Assembly: GCA_029718625.1 (NCBI GenBank)
Contig: CM056395.1
Coordinates: forward strand, 24,166,899 to 24,230,898
Length of the DNA: 64,000 nucleotides
Source of the DNA: Synaphobranchus kaupii
Lineage: Eukaryota > Chordata > Actinopteri > Anguilliformes > Synaphobranchidae
Direction: 5' to 3'
In this document: positions 11,937-24,172 of the stretch, one piece after another
Position numbering within the stretch: position 1 is the first letter of the stretch
Layout: the number at the start of each line of letters is the position of its first letter
Program-made: the position numbers and the translations under genes
Notes under the pieces: generated by a model
Databases searched by the model: none
Seen by the model: the letters and a program-made list of their open reading frames with translations, nothing else
What the model was told of the DNA's origin: nothing

Positions 11937-12374
11937 AAGCTTAAACCATAGAGGTCACTGAACGCAGGCGTCAGAGAACCACAAGCCTAAACCATAGAGG
12001 ACACTGAATGTAGTAGTCAGAAAACCACAAGCCTAAACCATAGAGGTCACTGAATGTAGGCGTCCGAGAAACACAAGCCTAAACCATAGAGGTCACTGAA
12101 TGCAGTAGTCAGAGAACCACAAGCCTAAACCATAGAGGTCACTGAATGCAGTAGTCAGAGAACCACAAGCCTAAACCATAGAGGTCACTGAATGCAGTAG
12201 TCAGAGAACCACAAGCCTAAACCATAGAGGACACTGAATGCAGTAGTCAGAGAACCACAAGCCTAAACCATAGAGGTCACTGAATGCAGTAGTCAGAGAA
12301 CCACAAGCCTAAACCATAGAGGTCACTGAATGTAGGCGTCAGAGAAACACAAGCCTAAACCATAGAGGTCACTG
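11937..12374. repeat. Minisatellite, 46-bp unit, 9.5 copies
   Basis: The unit starts AAGCCTAAACCATAGAGG and repeats every 46 bases with few changes (starts at 11937, 11983, 12029 and so on). Variants alternate between TGCAGTAGTC and TGTAGGCGTC, so some units duplicated as blocks. Confidence 0.93.
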
Positions 12375-12697
12375 ATTGCGGGCATCTTGCTATTAACCTT
12401 TCTGGTTCCGCTTGACAGGTAGTTTCCATTAACTTGATCCTCCGCCCCTATGAGGGGCAGGTGGGTACGCTGTGGCCCAATCAAACATCAGGGGGCGTGG
12501 ATTATGCCATGTCTGGGGGGGGGCTAAACTGCAGCTGTATGGGCATACCGATTCTCCGGGCGCTTTACCTATGTGACAGGACGTGAAAAATGAGGGGTCT
12601 CTCTCTCTTTCTGTGGGGGAGTTTTTTTGGGGAGGGGGGCCTGATGGACCCAAGGGGATGAAGCTATCAGTGAAAAAAGGCCGCCCGCTCCCCGGGA

Positions 12698-12730
<33 letters not shown>

Positions 12731-14839
12731 CCCTAGCCCACGGTCTCCTCTTACGTAAACCGCACACGCTCGCACTCACAGGCGCTGTGTGCGGAGCCCT
12801 AAAGGCGCGACGAGCGCCGTGTAAAAATAGCGCACGCACCTCTGGGCCAATCATGGCACCTGCTCACCACGGCTCTCGGGCGGGGCAGGCACCCCGGTTG
12901 GACCCCGGGGAAGACTGGCGGGGTCATGAATCTCACACAGCAACATGAACTCAGCAGTTATTACCAGAAGGACCATTTGATATGACAGTTTTTTTTTTTT
13001 TGGTGGTGGGGGGTGGCTGTGAGAACCTAGCCAGCTAAAGCGATGGCATCTATACTGTTGAAGGCTACAGGTGCCGTCAATACCTTCAAAAATACCCACA
13101 ATTCACTGTCTACACCTTATATAACGCAGCAACGTATCCACACAAGAATCAACTCTGATGAAAGTGCATTTTCCAACTGATAGGGAAGATTTTATCTCGT
13201 ATAACAAATGTACCCGTGAACGTGCCATCTGTCGTCCCCCAGAGGAGAAGAAGAAGTCTCCATAGACCCATTCCCCTCATTAATGGAGGAGAGACAATGT
13301 GGTTCAACTGCTTATGCAAAGCAGATGGAGCCAGACTGTAACCAATGCGATGCTGCTATCCATATTGTGATGGGATAGTGTCCCAGAATGCTTCCCTGTC
13401 CCCAGGGAATTCTGGGATAGGACTGCTGAGCCAGCGGCCGGCCCCATTCTGCCTCCTCTTCCCCCCTCACAGGGGCTTCTGGGTAACGGAGCCACACCTG
13501 GATCTGCAGCACCTGGGTGAATTTACGTGGGCTGTCAACCCACTTTGAGAAGGTACAGATGTTGTGCACAGTCACTGTGTGTGTGCGTATGTGTACGCAC
13601 GTGTGTGTGTGTTTGCTTGAGCTTGCCCCCGGATATAAAACATAATTGATTTACGCCAGACACAACCTAATTTTAATTGCGGTATAATGTGCAGTTATTC
13701 AGACTTATGCCCCGAACATCATGTAAAAGTATTAAGCTATTGGATGTTTTTTCCTTGATAACTATAACCTATATACCAATTCCTTACAATAGTTCCTGGT
13801 TTGAGGGTGTATTTTAGGTTGAGAAAGGGCAGAATTCACAACAAAATCTTGAAAGCCAGTTTTCTCAAAACTGCGTTTTGCAAAATCACAATATTCAAAC
13901 AGTCATATGTCCAGAAATATTTGCTCAATCTCATCAAGTGATACCTCATTGTAGCTCTGATTCTGTACTTTAAAAACCCAAAAAGTCCACATTTTGAAAC
14001 ATGTATCCAAAGCAGGGATCCGGTCACATATGTGTTGTGCCGTCTGTGCACGCTATAATTTCTGTCATCACACTTTGTGCTGCTAAAAAGAGAAAAGGTA
14101 AAGTCCCTGTAACATTTCTGAACGTCTGACGCTCTAACATAATTAGGCCAGCAGTCTCAGGTCATTAACCTTGATTAGTGGTTTAATTACTTTTGGCCCT
14201 ATATCAGTGACTCAATGGAGCAAGTAATTCATTCTAATCAGCATGTGTTTTTGCTGACACCCCGTTTTTATTCAGCGGAAAAAGGCCAACGATGAGACTT
14301 AACAGCCAGTCACAGTAAGAGGACTGAAACACAGTGCTCTGTCAGGATTAAGGGAAATTTCTGGTGGTTGGTTATATATTTTAGTGTAGCCTGTACACTA
14401 AAATACATAATATTTTATATAATAAATATATTTTACTCAACTATGGTTAATACAGTAGGTCAGGCCAGACATAAATCTGTCGCAGGGGATTTCTGTACAG
14501 ATATATGCGTCTAAGAAATGGAATGCAGGGTGCACTTAATCTTTACTTATCTTAAAAAAAATGTTCTCCACTTTTTGCCTCTGGAAATAGGTGTCACTCG
14601 ATGGGAGAAACGTTTGGGCAGCTATCCTTTTCAAAGTTAGCACTGCCAAATGTGCCCTTTTACAATGTTGTGGTTAAATGAAGGTTCTTCGGTGGCAAAA
14701 AAATTTAAATTCTTCAACAAACATTGCCCAGCCCAAACACACAAGATTTCAGGCAATAGGACTGAGATCCAAAGTGTGGCTTTTGTAAGTTATGTATGAA
14801 AAAATGTATGACCTGCATTTGTTTTAGGGTTTTTTTTTT
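12375..14839. other. Mostly unique DNA, part GC-rich, no gene seen
   Basis: Contains (CA)n at 12699-12728 and a moderately CpG-rich patch at about 12640-12930. ORFs over the CA run are periodic artefacts. At about 14130-14290 a stretch dense in TAAT/ATTA cores could be a conserved non-coding element, but conservation cannot be judged from one sequence. Confidence 0.4.
12699..12728. repeat. (CA)n microsatellite
   Basis: About 15 uninterrupted CA dinucleotides. Confidence 0.9.
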
Positions 14840-14843
14840 GTCT

Positions 14844-14915
<72 letters not shown>
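14840..14915. repeat. (TG)n microsatellite
   Basis: About 38 TG repeats, interrupted only near the left end. Confidence 0.93.
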
Positions 14916-14917
<2 letters not shown>

Positions 14918-16157
14918 GTGCTGGTTTTTGACTGGCTGAAATTGCTTCTCTACAGTTCCTTTAAGGCAGAAGAGAGGAAAGCTGTGGTTTAAAGCTGATA
15001 CAGACAGTAATTTGGGCTTACGTCAATGAGATGTTTGAGAGCAAAAGGAACTATAACTGTGTTTACATTATACCTTATTTTGAGCAGAAGGCCTCCACAC
15101 AACCTTGCTCTGAGAGTTACCTGTATGGTCCAAAACCAGTTCAAAGCTTACCACCGAAACCTCCAAGAAACGTGTCACGTGAATAAATGCCTCCCTTGCT
15201 CCCCGCTGACAGATGGAACTAATGTCTTCTGTGGTCAATACAGCCGTGGGAGGCAGCAGACGCTGACCATGGAATGCCGGGAAGGAATGTCTCGACAGAA
15301 AGATGGCTCTTACTTTTATAATGAAAAAGTAAAACCCTAAAGCACCATGTTCTAGATTTCAGGGTACCGTTTCCAAGGAGATCAGAGGACTAGTGTAAAG
15401 ATTGCCACGCACCCAAGTTCAGACCTGATTCCCCATTTCCCATTTTATTCCCATTAATGCTCTCACAGCCTGTAGTCCAGCACCTGTAGCATGGTACACC
15501 TTATTTGTCTTGAGGTGTGTTGCTAGGCAACTGCCCTTGAGGATATTTCAATAGATATTTAAACAGATTAGATATTAATCTTGTGTCTATTCTGACATTC
15601 ATACTGTCCTGGGTCACAATGACAATCCCCCCAACCTGTATTTAGCATTCACATAACAACTTAACAGGGAAGACCAGCTTGGGTTTTATTGCGTGGACAG
15701 TATATTAATTTAGAAAAATGAAATCAATTCAATGTCATTTCATTATATATTATGTGATTAGTTAGTGAGTTTCTGTTTTCTTTAAGGATACCTGCTTGTC
15801 TACTCTTGTTTGTAGCCAAGACAAGAAATCTGAACGCCCCCCCAAACAAAACAAAAAAAAAAAGAAAAAAAAAAAGATTTAAATTAAAAAAAACAATTAA
15901 ACATTATGGTATCTGCCTCATCCATCGTCCTGGGATGTACCCTGCAATCAAGTGAAATGTTTAGTATTGCTTTGTGTTCCCTGTTTACTATAATAAATAA
16001 TTACTAACTCTTGGGAACTTGATTTAATCAGTTGCCTGCTGTGTGGAAATTGACCCGCTGTGGTTGTGCAGTCATGCCAATGTGCTGCTGTGTTTGTCAC
16101 CCTGTAAGAAGCAGGTTGCGGTTTTGAATCTCAGACAAGGCTCAACTGTGGCATTAT
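14916..16157. other. Unique DNA, no gene seen
   Basis: A 104-codon ORF at 15026-15340 has no recognisable domain and I do not call it. An A-rich tract occupies about 15847-15895. Confidence 0.45.
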
Positions 16158-16580
16158 TGTGTGTCGCTCTGTAAAAGACTCTGTGTGTTGCTCTGGAAAA
16201 GACTGTGTGTCGCTAAGTAAAAGACTGTGTGTGTTGCTCTGGAAAAGACTGTGTGTCGCTCTGTAAAAGACTGTGTGTGTTGCTCTGGAAAAGACTGTGT
16301 GTCGCTCTGTAAACGACTGTGTGTGTCGCTCTGTAAAAGACTCTGTGTCGCTCTGTAAAAGACTCTGTGTGTCACTCTGTAAAAGACTCTGTGTGTCGCT
16401 CTGTAAAAGACTCTGTGTGTCGCTCTGTAAAAGACTCTGTGTGTCGCTCTGTAAAAGACTCTGTGTGTCGCTCTGGAAAAGACTGTGTGTTGCTCTGTAA
16501 AAGACTGTGTCACTCTGTAAAAGATTGTGTATCGCTCTGTAAAAGACTGTGTGTTGCTCTGGAAAAGACTCTGTGTCGTT
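16158..16580. repeat. Minisatellite, about 24-bp unit, about 17 copies
   Basis: Units GTGTGTCGCTCTGTAAAAGA plus CTCT or CTGT repeat in tandem; some are 22 or 26 bp. Because 24 is a multiple of three, frames stay open on both strands and give repetitive fake proteins. No gene is implied. Confidence 0.92.
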
Positions 16581-18534
16581 ATGCCAACAAAGAAGACGAA
16601 TAATACTTCATAAAGTAATCATAATAATAATAATAATAATACATTCCATTTGTATGCACCTATCAAGAATCGCAAGGACACATTAGAGTGGGGATAAGGG
16701 GGAAAAGATTAAGGGCTGTAATTAAGGTATGTGTGGTATTGTTATAACATTGAAAACATGAAATAATAGCACCTCTATGGCTGGAGATAATGTACCCTCC
16801 CCACACTCTTTCCGATGTTGCTCTCCTCTTGTGAAATTGTGGACCGAAAGGGACACGCTTGATTATCCCGAAACAAGCCTAAAATAGACCAGCAATCTAT
16901 CCCAAGACCATTAAACTTTGATCTGTCATTGGCTGCATTTATACAGCGACTCTGAGAGTGCTACCTGCAGCGCGCGCGCGTGTGTGTGTGTGTGTGTGTG
17001 CCTTGCATTTCTTCAACAATTGTTTACAATTTTCCTTTCCAACTTTTACATTTCTTTTCATTCGTTTTAATCTCAAAGGGTGAGTTGTAGGAAATCTGCC
17101 TATTTCTCATAGTGAGACTAAATAAAACCATGTGGAACTAATCACAAGTTAATAGATGTAGTAGATAATAGCCCCACTACATAACAGTCAAGTCAATTCA
17201 TGCTTGACATGAATCAAAATTTAGTTTACTTTTATCCTAAAATATGCCTCTGTTGACCTACAGTACATGCCACATGTGGTTTGTTGGAAACACTGGCGTA
17301 CACTCTTCAAATCAGCAGCTTATTATTCCCAGGAGCAGCTATTTTCAACAAGCAATTGTACCAATTTTACCCTGTAATTTAATTTGCGTGTGCTTTTGAC
17401 GCAGCACTGCAGCCTGATGAATGCACTCAGTGAGCTGATGCGCTCTACTTCTCAAAATCTGCGGCTGGCAGGTGCAATTAGCTGGAGTGCCTCTGTTTAA
17501 CCGGCCAGACTGTAAATGGACCAATTTCTTCCTTTGATTTCCACCCTGGATCTGAAAACAAAACAGTGTTTTGACTCGGGCATGGTGGAAGACTAAATAT
17601 CGTGTGTGTGTGTAGCTGCACTTTACACGACGTTACATTAATTTGGCAGATGCTTTAATCCAAAGTGACCTACAATAGGTGAATGCTGAAGGTCGTTGAA
17701 ACAACTATAAACAGGTCCGATAAAGTACAGTCCCATCATACCGTAGCAGCTATCCATATATAGGAACATTGAATCTAGTTCACATAGTAAGCGATGTCAG
17801 TAGGTTTTAAGGCAGTAAGTCAGTAAGACGAGAAACTACAATGACAGCTTTATTCTTTTTTCCGTTTGTGAAGCGAGCGTATCCCTCAGAATGTGACACG
17901 TGCAGTGGGGCCAGGCTCGGCCAGCAGGCTGCGTCAGTTCCCCCGCCAGATGGAGGGTGCCTCCCCCCCCCACACACCTCCCGCCTTTCAGTCCCCAGGC
18001 TCCGAGCAGCCCGATAAACGTGAGAAAGACTCACGCGAGAAGAGCAAGGGGCCTCTTCAATTATTTACAAACCCTCCAAACTCAGATTGCGAGGAGGAAG
18101 AGGAGGAGAAAGAGGAGGAGGACGAGGGAGAAGAGCATGTCAGGGCTGGGGGGTGGGGGTGGGAGATAAGTCGAAAGAGATTCGAGGGGACGTTTCCCGG
18201 AACTGGAGATTCCACTCTCCTCCCCGACGTGTTGGCAGCCGATCTAAGGCCCCTCTCCGCTGTACTGCTGGAATCTCGCATGAGATTGTTTCTCTTTTCC
18301 TACAAAAGTCTTCGCATTATTAACTTGTTACCGCCCGCGATTTCCACTGCTCTTTCCTTTAACGATGGGCCCAGTTCACAGGCGCAATGTCGCCATTGCG
18401 ACCGGCCGATAAACACCGGTGGAATAGGGGTAATTACAATGTGCCAGGGGAGTGGGGCTAATACCTGGAAATAGCATTACCTGTCTGTCCAATCACCATG
18501 GAAAAGGACATGGAATGCGCATCACAGGAACATA
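16581..18534. other. Unique DNA with simple repeats, no gene seen
   Basis: Holds an (ATA)n run at 16619-16640, a CG/TG alternating run at about 16971-17000, and a purine-rich (GAGGAG-type) tract at about 18090-18130. A 193-codon ORF across the purine tract is low-complexity and not convincing. Confidence 0.45.
17632..17680 (-). repeat. L2-type 3' tail remnant
   Basis: On the minus strand this reads as a degraded version of the fish L2/SINE tail: a CACTTTGGATTAAAGCATCT-like stem-loop followed by TGCCAAAT. The flanking 140 bp to about 17820 may belong to the same element, but I cannot align it. Confidence 0.45.
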
Positions 18535-19111
18535 CAGAGGGATGACAAATTAAAGGAAAAACTAACATAAAGTGTCTTAGTAAGGTGTTGGGCCACCACC
18601 AGCCGCCAGAACAGCTTCAATGCGCCTTGGCGTAGATTCTACCTCTAGTCTAGCATAGATTCTAGTGTCTGCAACTCTACTGGAGGGATGGAACACCATT
18701 CTTCCAAAAGGTATTCCCTCATTTGGGGTTTTGATGTTGGTGGTGGAGAGCGCTGTCTAACATGATGGCCCAAAATCTCCCATAGGTGTTCAATTGGGTT
18801 GAGATCTGGTGACTGCGAAGGCCATAGCATATGATTCACATCACTTTCATGCTCATCAAACCATTCAGTGACCCCTCATGCCCTGTGGATGGGGGCATTA
18901 TCATCCTGGAAGAGACCGCTCCCATCAGGATAGAAATGTTTCATCATAGGATAAAGGTGATCACTCAGAATAACCTTGTATTGATTTGCAGTGACCCTTC
19001 CCTCTAAGGGGACAAGTGGCATACTATGCCTGGAAAATGCCCCCCACAGCATAACAGAGCCACCGGACCCCCACACTGTAGGGGTTTTTCCTTTAATTTG
19101 TCAACAGTCTG
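18535..19111 (-). mobile_element. Tc1-like transposon, family 2, second copy
   Basis: Inverted ends CAGAGGGATGACAAATTAAA and CAGACTGTTGACAAATTAAA with TA on both sides identify it as kin of the element at 2295-2857. It is 577 bp long and carries only the C-terminal half of the transposase gene on the minus strand. It is non-autonomous. Confidence 0.92.
18645..19076 (-). pseudogene. Tc1-like transposase fragment (family 2), broken by a stop
   Basis: On the minus strand the frame reads GSGGSVMLWGAFSRH, then GRVTANQYKVILSDHLYP, then [12 protein letters not shown], then a TGA. It resumes as [18 protein letters not shown] and IPPVELQTLESM. The stop replaces the CGA (Arg) seen in the other copy at the same point, the signature of CpG decay. 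The catalytic Asp in QDDN and the Glu in NPIE are visible; the first catalytic Asp and the DNA-binding region are missing. It is a decayed DDE transposase fragment. Confidence 0.88.
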
Positions 19112-19283
19112 TATATGATCACATACTGTGTCTGACTCTGAGTCTGCACTGATAGGAAAGTGAGATTGCAGCTGTCCAGATGTTGGGCTTCGTGAACGTA
19201 GAACCAGGAGGTTACAGGGTCTCTAGCGGCCCATTTTAACGTTTCTGAAAGAGACTGTGCATTTCAGAGGCGCATTTCAGAGC

Positions 19284-19788
19284 CTCCACTATTATTGGCA
19301 CCCCTGGTAAAGATGAGTTAAAAGGGTTATAAAAAATTCACCGTTTGGTGAATTAGCTTAATCTCACAGTAAAAAAATTAGAAAAATCCAACCTTTAATT
19401 GAAGTGAATTTATTCTGAGAAAAAAAAATCCCTCATCAAGAAATAATTATTTTTAACAAAACCACGTGTGCCACAATTATTGGCACCCCTGCATTTATAT
19501 ATAGAATATATAATATATATATAAATAAGATATCAAGAGTCTTTTGATGTTGTTGGGTCACAAACATCAGGAAGTCATGGCATGCAAGATATATGCGACC
19601 AAATATTTAAAATTATTACTTTATTCTATATGTAAATGCAGGGATGCCAATAATTGTGGCACACATGGTTTTGTTAAAAATAATTATTTCTTGATGAGGG
19701 ATTTGTTTTCTCATAATAAATTTCTTCAATTAAAGCTTGGATTTTTCTAATTTTTTCAGTGTGAGATTAAGCTAATTCACCAAACGGT
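19284..19788. mobile_element. Long-hairpin DNA element with about 167-bp inverted arms
   Basis: Bases 19341-19508 and 19622-19788 are inverted copies (left CCGTTTGGTGAATTAGCTTA, mirrored by TAAGCTAATTCACCAAACGG), with about nine of ten bases matching. The 113-bp loop contains a segment (19532-19621) found again at 39234-39330. The word ATTATTGGCACCCC occurs near both 19290 and 19480. No transposase is encoded. I interpret it as a foldback or long-terminal-inverted-repeat DNA element; the superfamily is not assigned. Confidence 0.75.
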
Positions 19789-20796
19789 TCTCAGCAGAAC
19801 ATGGTCTTTATGATTCTTCAGACAGGTAGCATGATTTTTCCTTGCTAAAGATATCCCACAATGCTGAACTCGCGCTATGTTCTCACGCTATGTTGGTTGA
19901 TAATCGATCCTCATCAATTTCTGGAAAGAAAGACAGATCAAAAGGAGAATAGATAAATTGACATAAATATGCACTTGATTTAGACTAATAGAGAGCAATG
20001 TGTGAAAGTCGCTTTTCCACACATGAAAAAATTTAATTCTGCAAACCTGATCTGTCCTAAACAAGACAAGCACAAATAAACAAATGGTTCCCTTATGGAT
20101 ACAAGCCAAATAACCCTTTTTTCTTGATTATAGAATTTTACGGTATAAAATGGTGTTCAGCACACTTGCCTGTAAATCTTGTACCATCTTTCATCAAAAA
20201 TCTGGGCGTGGCCATATTTATAGTTGCTACAGTTGGACAGATGTCCTTCTTCTGGCATAGTTTAGGATGAGGCAGCGTTTGAGTGCCTTTAAATGTCAAC
20301 CCCGAAGGGATATTAAAGGAAGACGAACGCGAATCCCTCTCTAATTTGCACTGAGTCACCTCCCCGAGGCAGCAGTAGGAGCTATTAGCTGGAAAAGGAC
20401 AGCATTTTCAGTAAAACATGAGTAATAAAATGATTAACCTCACTCCTACAGAAATCCCATTATGCTTTTAGCATTAATTTTTTTTTTTTTTTGGTTTCCC
20501 GTTTAAATGAATTAGCGTTTCATGAACGCACCGGGCTAAATTTGCACACCTGGGTGTGCATGAGCCTTACGCAGGAAGCATCCGTGGTACTCGTTTCCCT
20601 GGTAACGTACGTTTTTTTTTGTAATTACTGCCAAGAGGCTGAAATAGACAGAGTGAAGAGAGCAGTCTGGGTAAAATATGTTCAGCTCATTGGCGATGCG
20701 TAGGAGTGACATGGGTCAGGGAAAATTTGGCAAAGGGCTCCTTGTTCGACTGCCGAATTCACCATAGCTGCTGCATCTGCTTCACGAGTAAACGTT
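19789..20796. other. Unique DNA, no gene seen
   Basis: Short ORFs only. A T run lies near 20479-20492. No repeat family is recognised. Confidence 0.45.
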
Positions 20797-21304
20797 TTAA
20801 AGTGATACTGCAGTCAAAAACCTACTTTTCCCGTTGAAAATCAATGTTTTGGGTTAGATTATGATCATACACAACTGTTTTTGTCCGAAAAAAGTCAAAA
20901 TGGGTGTTTTCTGAGTTTCTGTGTAGGCTTACCAGTACGCTGGTTTCCGGGGGTTCTTGACGTCACAAGATCTTTAACATAAAAATGGGTGGAGTTCAGG
21001 TGATCCTAGGATCTCGGCTGGGCACGTGGTATAAAAGCAGAGACCAACATTTTTTTTCCTTGTTGCGACTGAGACCCTTGTACTGCTAACTAGCTAGTTC
21101 AAATTCAAATGCGAATTGCTTTGTATTACTGCTAACGTTAATATTACGACTTATATCGACACATCCTTTCACTCCTTGACCGTATGAATATTCATAATAT
21201 GACTACGTGGCATCATCGTCATATGACCACACCTACTCACGAGTTCCAGTTCAAATTGAAGCGGTAAAAAAGGCCTTAGAAAAGGCTCTGCAGTATCTCT
21301 TTAA
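20797..21304. mobile_element. MITE, 500 bp between TTAA repeats
   Basis: TTAA occurs at 20797-20800 and 21301-21304. Just inside, AGTGATACTGCAG on the left matches AGAGATACTGCAG (other strand) on the right, giving terminal inverted repeats of about 13 bp. There is no ORF. A TTAA duplication is known for piggyBac-type elements, but the termini do not start with the usual CCC, so the superfamily is open. The interior carries CACGTG at 21023 and TATAAAAG at 21030. Confidence 0.65.
21023..21037 (+). promoter_or_regulatory. CACGTG plus TATAAAAG pair inside the MITE
   Basis: An E-box core CACGTG is followed two bases later by a good TATA-box match. This could be a Pol II core promoter carried by the element, or chance. 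No transcript is known. Confidence 0.3.
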
Positions 21305-23637
21305 AAGAAGAGAGGCTGCTGGCCCAGAAAATCTAGTTAATCTACCTAATCTACCTAATCTGAATTTGTAATATGAAACACAGCCTCACTAAAGAAGTAC
21401 AGCCCTAACTCAAGCATTTAATAATACACAACAATTTGAGTGCCGATTTGAATACACGAACAAGGGGTTGGTTTCCCAGAAAAGGATTAAGCCCAGTCTT
21501 GGACACAAAACATTTCCCCAATGGCGACATCCAATAAAACAGAACACTTAGGACTCTATTTTCTGGCGCATATCTGGCGCATGGCGGGTGGCGAGCCAGC
21601 GCATTGGTGACAACTCGCCGTGCGCCGGAAGTGGGAGGAGAGTCGCATTTACCGCGAATACTTTGTTAAATTAAACGCTTTCACAAGCAGGATGTATTTG
21701 GCTATTCAGCTGTCCTAGCTCTTAGACCTTGTTTTCTTCCCCCTTACCAATTTGAAACTCCACAAAAACTTCTTAAAATAAAATAACCACTCAAACATCG
21801 GCGTCTAATTCTCTAAAGGCAATCTTATCCTTGAACGGGCCTTTTGTTAATGAGGCAGCAAAAGAATTAACACATCTGCCTCTCTTTACGGGCTCACTGC
21901 TCTGTGTGCTACTCAAACAGTCATTGTGATGGTGACAAGTCGATGAATCACATTTGATGTGGCATTTTTCACTAATGCTGAATCGCTCCACAGAAAGAGA
22001 TATGATGAAGTGCTCTTTCGTTCTGACATGATTCGCACATTCCAGTCCAATGAGGGGGGCGGGGTAAGAAAACCAGGCTGAACTTCTCACCGAAAACTAC
22101 ACCTGCAGATAGGCAGACGCTTCGGTAAATGAGTCAACAGCTGAACTGCAGCCGAGGCAGAAAGCGTCTGAGATGAGCGGGATACAGCGTGCGCCTGCCA
22201 GGAGGAGAAGTCCGCCCAATTTTCAGCTTCCTCCACAAGAACCCGTTTTCAGCATGGCGCTTAGAAAAACTGTGGTTTTGTTTTCGACATCTACAATTAG
22301 TCACCAACCCACCAACATACGCGCTTGGACGTGGCACAACTTTCGGAATATAAGCGGAAAAACAATCACAGCGTGCCACACGTTCAATCTTCAAAACTTC
22401 AAGCAAAACAGAAAAGATTTGCTTTCCTGTCGGCTAGCCAACGCGAGCTTCCGCCCGTCTCGTCCTGTGTTCGTACTCTTAAAGAGAGTAGGCAGGGCGC
22501 CTTCACACCAGCTGTTGAAAAACATCACCTGCGATAGCTCCAGTGCCATATCCCCATGTAATAGCTAACGGCCCTAATGTTATTGTTTAACGACGGGAGA
22601 AGTAGCCTCATTCACACTATGCCTGACCACCATTTTGTCTGTCTTTTCAGTTGTCAGAAGCCGACCTGATTGGCCACAGGCAAGCTGAAAAGCAGGCGCC
22701 TGGCCCTGTTTGTAGTGATATTCACAGTTTCGCACACAGTCTAATATCAGTGGCTCTGGGATGAGAAAACTGTGTTCTGCAGAAGAGTATTAGACTGTCT
22801 AATAACATCAGGAGAAACATTCCAGCCTCATTCTGAACTTGATTTTAGCCATTATCCTTTCATTTATATTGCACACACATCTCCCTCTGTCTCCACACTA
22901 AAATGTGTCTAGCATGGAGAAACCCATTAAATGGTAAATACTGAGAACAGTATTAAACACACATGCGCACACACATGCATGCACAATATAATCTAATATA
23001 ATCACAGATATAATGTGCTTGTCTGCATTTAATATAAGCCTGTATGATTTATATAAGCATACGCAGTAACTCACAGTGACTGCAGTCGTATGGAATGGAG
23101 TCTGTTTGCAGAAATTTGCAGTCTGATCTGGGTAATCAATGTGTCAGAACCAATCTGGTTGTATGACAAAGAAGACTGGGAATGAATAGGCATTGTTCAC
23201 CGACTGTGACCACTCCGCTGCCTTCCATACCGTCCACTGGTGAAATGCCATTTCTGGTGTGAGTCACGATTTTGTGTCCAGATTATTTTCGTTTATTATT
23301 ATCACAGCAGGGACAACAGGATAAAATACAAATGAGAAAAAGAAAATACGTAAAGGAAGACAAGAAAAAAAAAAATATAATACCCTCCTCCTCACCCCCC
23401 CCCACCACCCCCCCCCAACCCCGCCCCCCTCCTCTGACATCCTGAAGGACCCCAAAGGAACTCACACACTCCCAAGACATCACAACAATCATCTTAAGTG
23501 AGCAGCAAAATTGTTTCCCACAACTTGACATTTTTCTCTGTGGATTGAGGGAGCCACTTTATCAGTCGCCCTGGGAGTGTGAGGCAATCATCAGTGAGTA
23601 AATGAGGGACGCCACGTAAACCCCACCAGTCTACATA
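21305..23637. other. Mostly unique DNA, no gene seen
   Basis: A remnant at about 21466-21510 (GGTTTCCCAGAAAAGGATTA) resembles one half of a common fish foldback MITE. GC-rich words near 21555-21620 (repeated TCTGGCGCAT) may be another transposon remnant. Overlapping ORFs at 22134-22568 on both strands have no domain. A C-rich tract lies at about 23393-23430. Confidence 0.4.
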
Positions 23638-23882
23638 TTTTACATTACATTACAGGCATTTAGCAGACTTACAGGTCACTCAAAACAACTTACACAACTT
23701 TTTTTAACATTATAAATTTTTTTTTTTTTACATATTATCCATTTTTACAGCTGGATATATACTGAAGCGATTCAGGTTAAGTACCTTGCTCAAGGCTACA
23801 ACGGCAGAGTCCTACCTGGGAATCTAGCCTGCAACCTTTCGGTTACAAGGCCAGTTCCTTAACAATTATACTGCACTGCCGC
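23638..23882 (-). mobile_element. tRNA-derived SINE with L2-type tail, degraded
   Basis: On the minus strand the order is GGCAGTGCAGTATAATTGTT (A-box part), a B-box-like stretch with GGTTGCAGGCTAGATTCCCA, GTAGGACTCTGCCGTTGTAG, TTGAGCAAGGTACTTAACCT, then a tail with TCTGCTAAATGCC and TGTAATG repeats. Part of the stem-loop segment is missing and a T-run replaces it. It belongs to the same family as 31816-32035. SINEs are Pol III-transcribed and moved by a partner LINE. Confidence 0.88.
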
Positions 23883-24172
23883 CATATAAAGCTGTGTGTG
23901 TGTTTTATGTATTATATTTTATTCAACATATTCAGCAGTTATGCATTATTAAACATCAATTAATGCTTAGAATGCACAGTGTTTCATAACTTCACAGTTG
24001 CGCAGTATGCAAACACTCTTCTCTAAGAAAATGGCATATTTTCCACCTAATCTAGTAGCCTACAATATCTTTTCACATGTACATACCATATATTTTACAT
24101 AATCAAGGTGTTATGAAAAATGAAGGTCATAAAAATAAATTAGAAATGATCCGTCCCACCATTTTCAGTGTT

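Noticed and set aside
16154..16603. Repetitive ORFs on both strands (RATHRVFY and CVSLCKRL types)
   Set aside because: Products of the 24-bp minisatellite; open on both strands at once.
17893..18474. 193-codon ORF with a Glu-rich middle
   Set aside because: The middle is a GAGGAG purine tract; the flanks have no recognisable domain and other frames are equally open.
22134..22568. Overlapping ORFs of 90 and 131 codons on opposite strands
   Set aside because: No domain, no consistent coding signal; both cannot be real.
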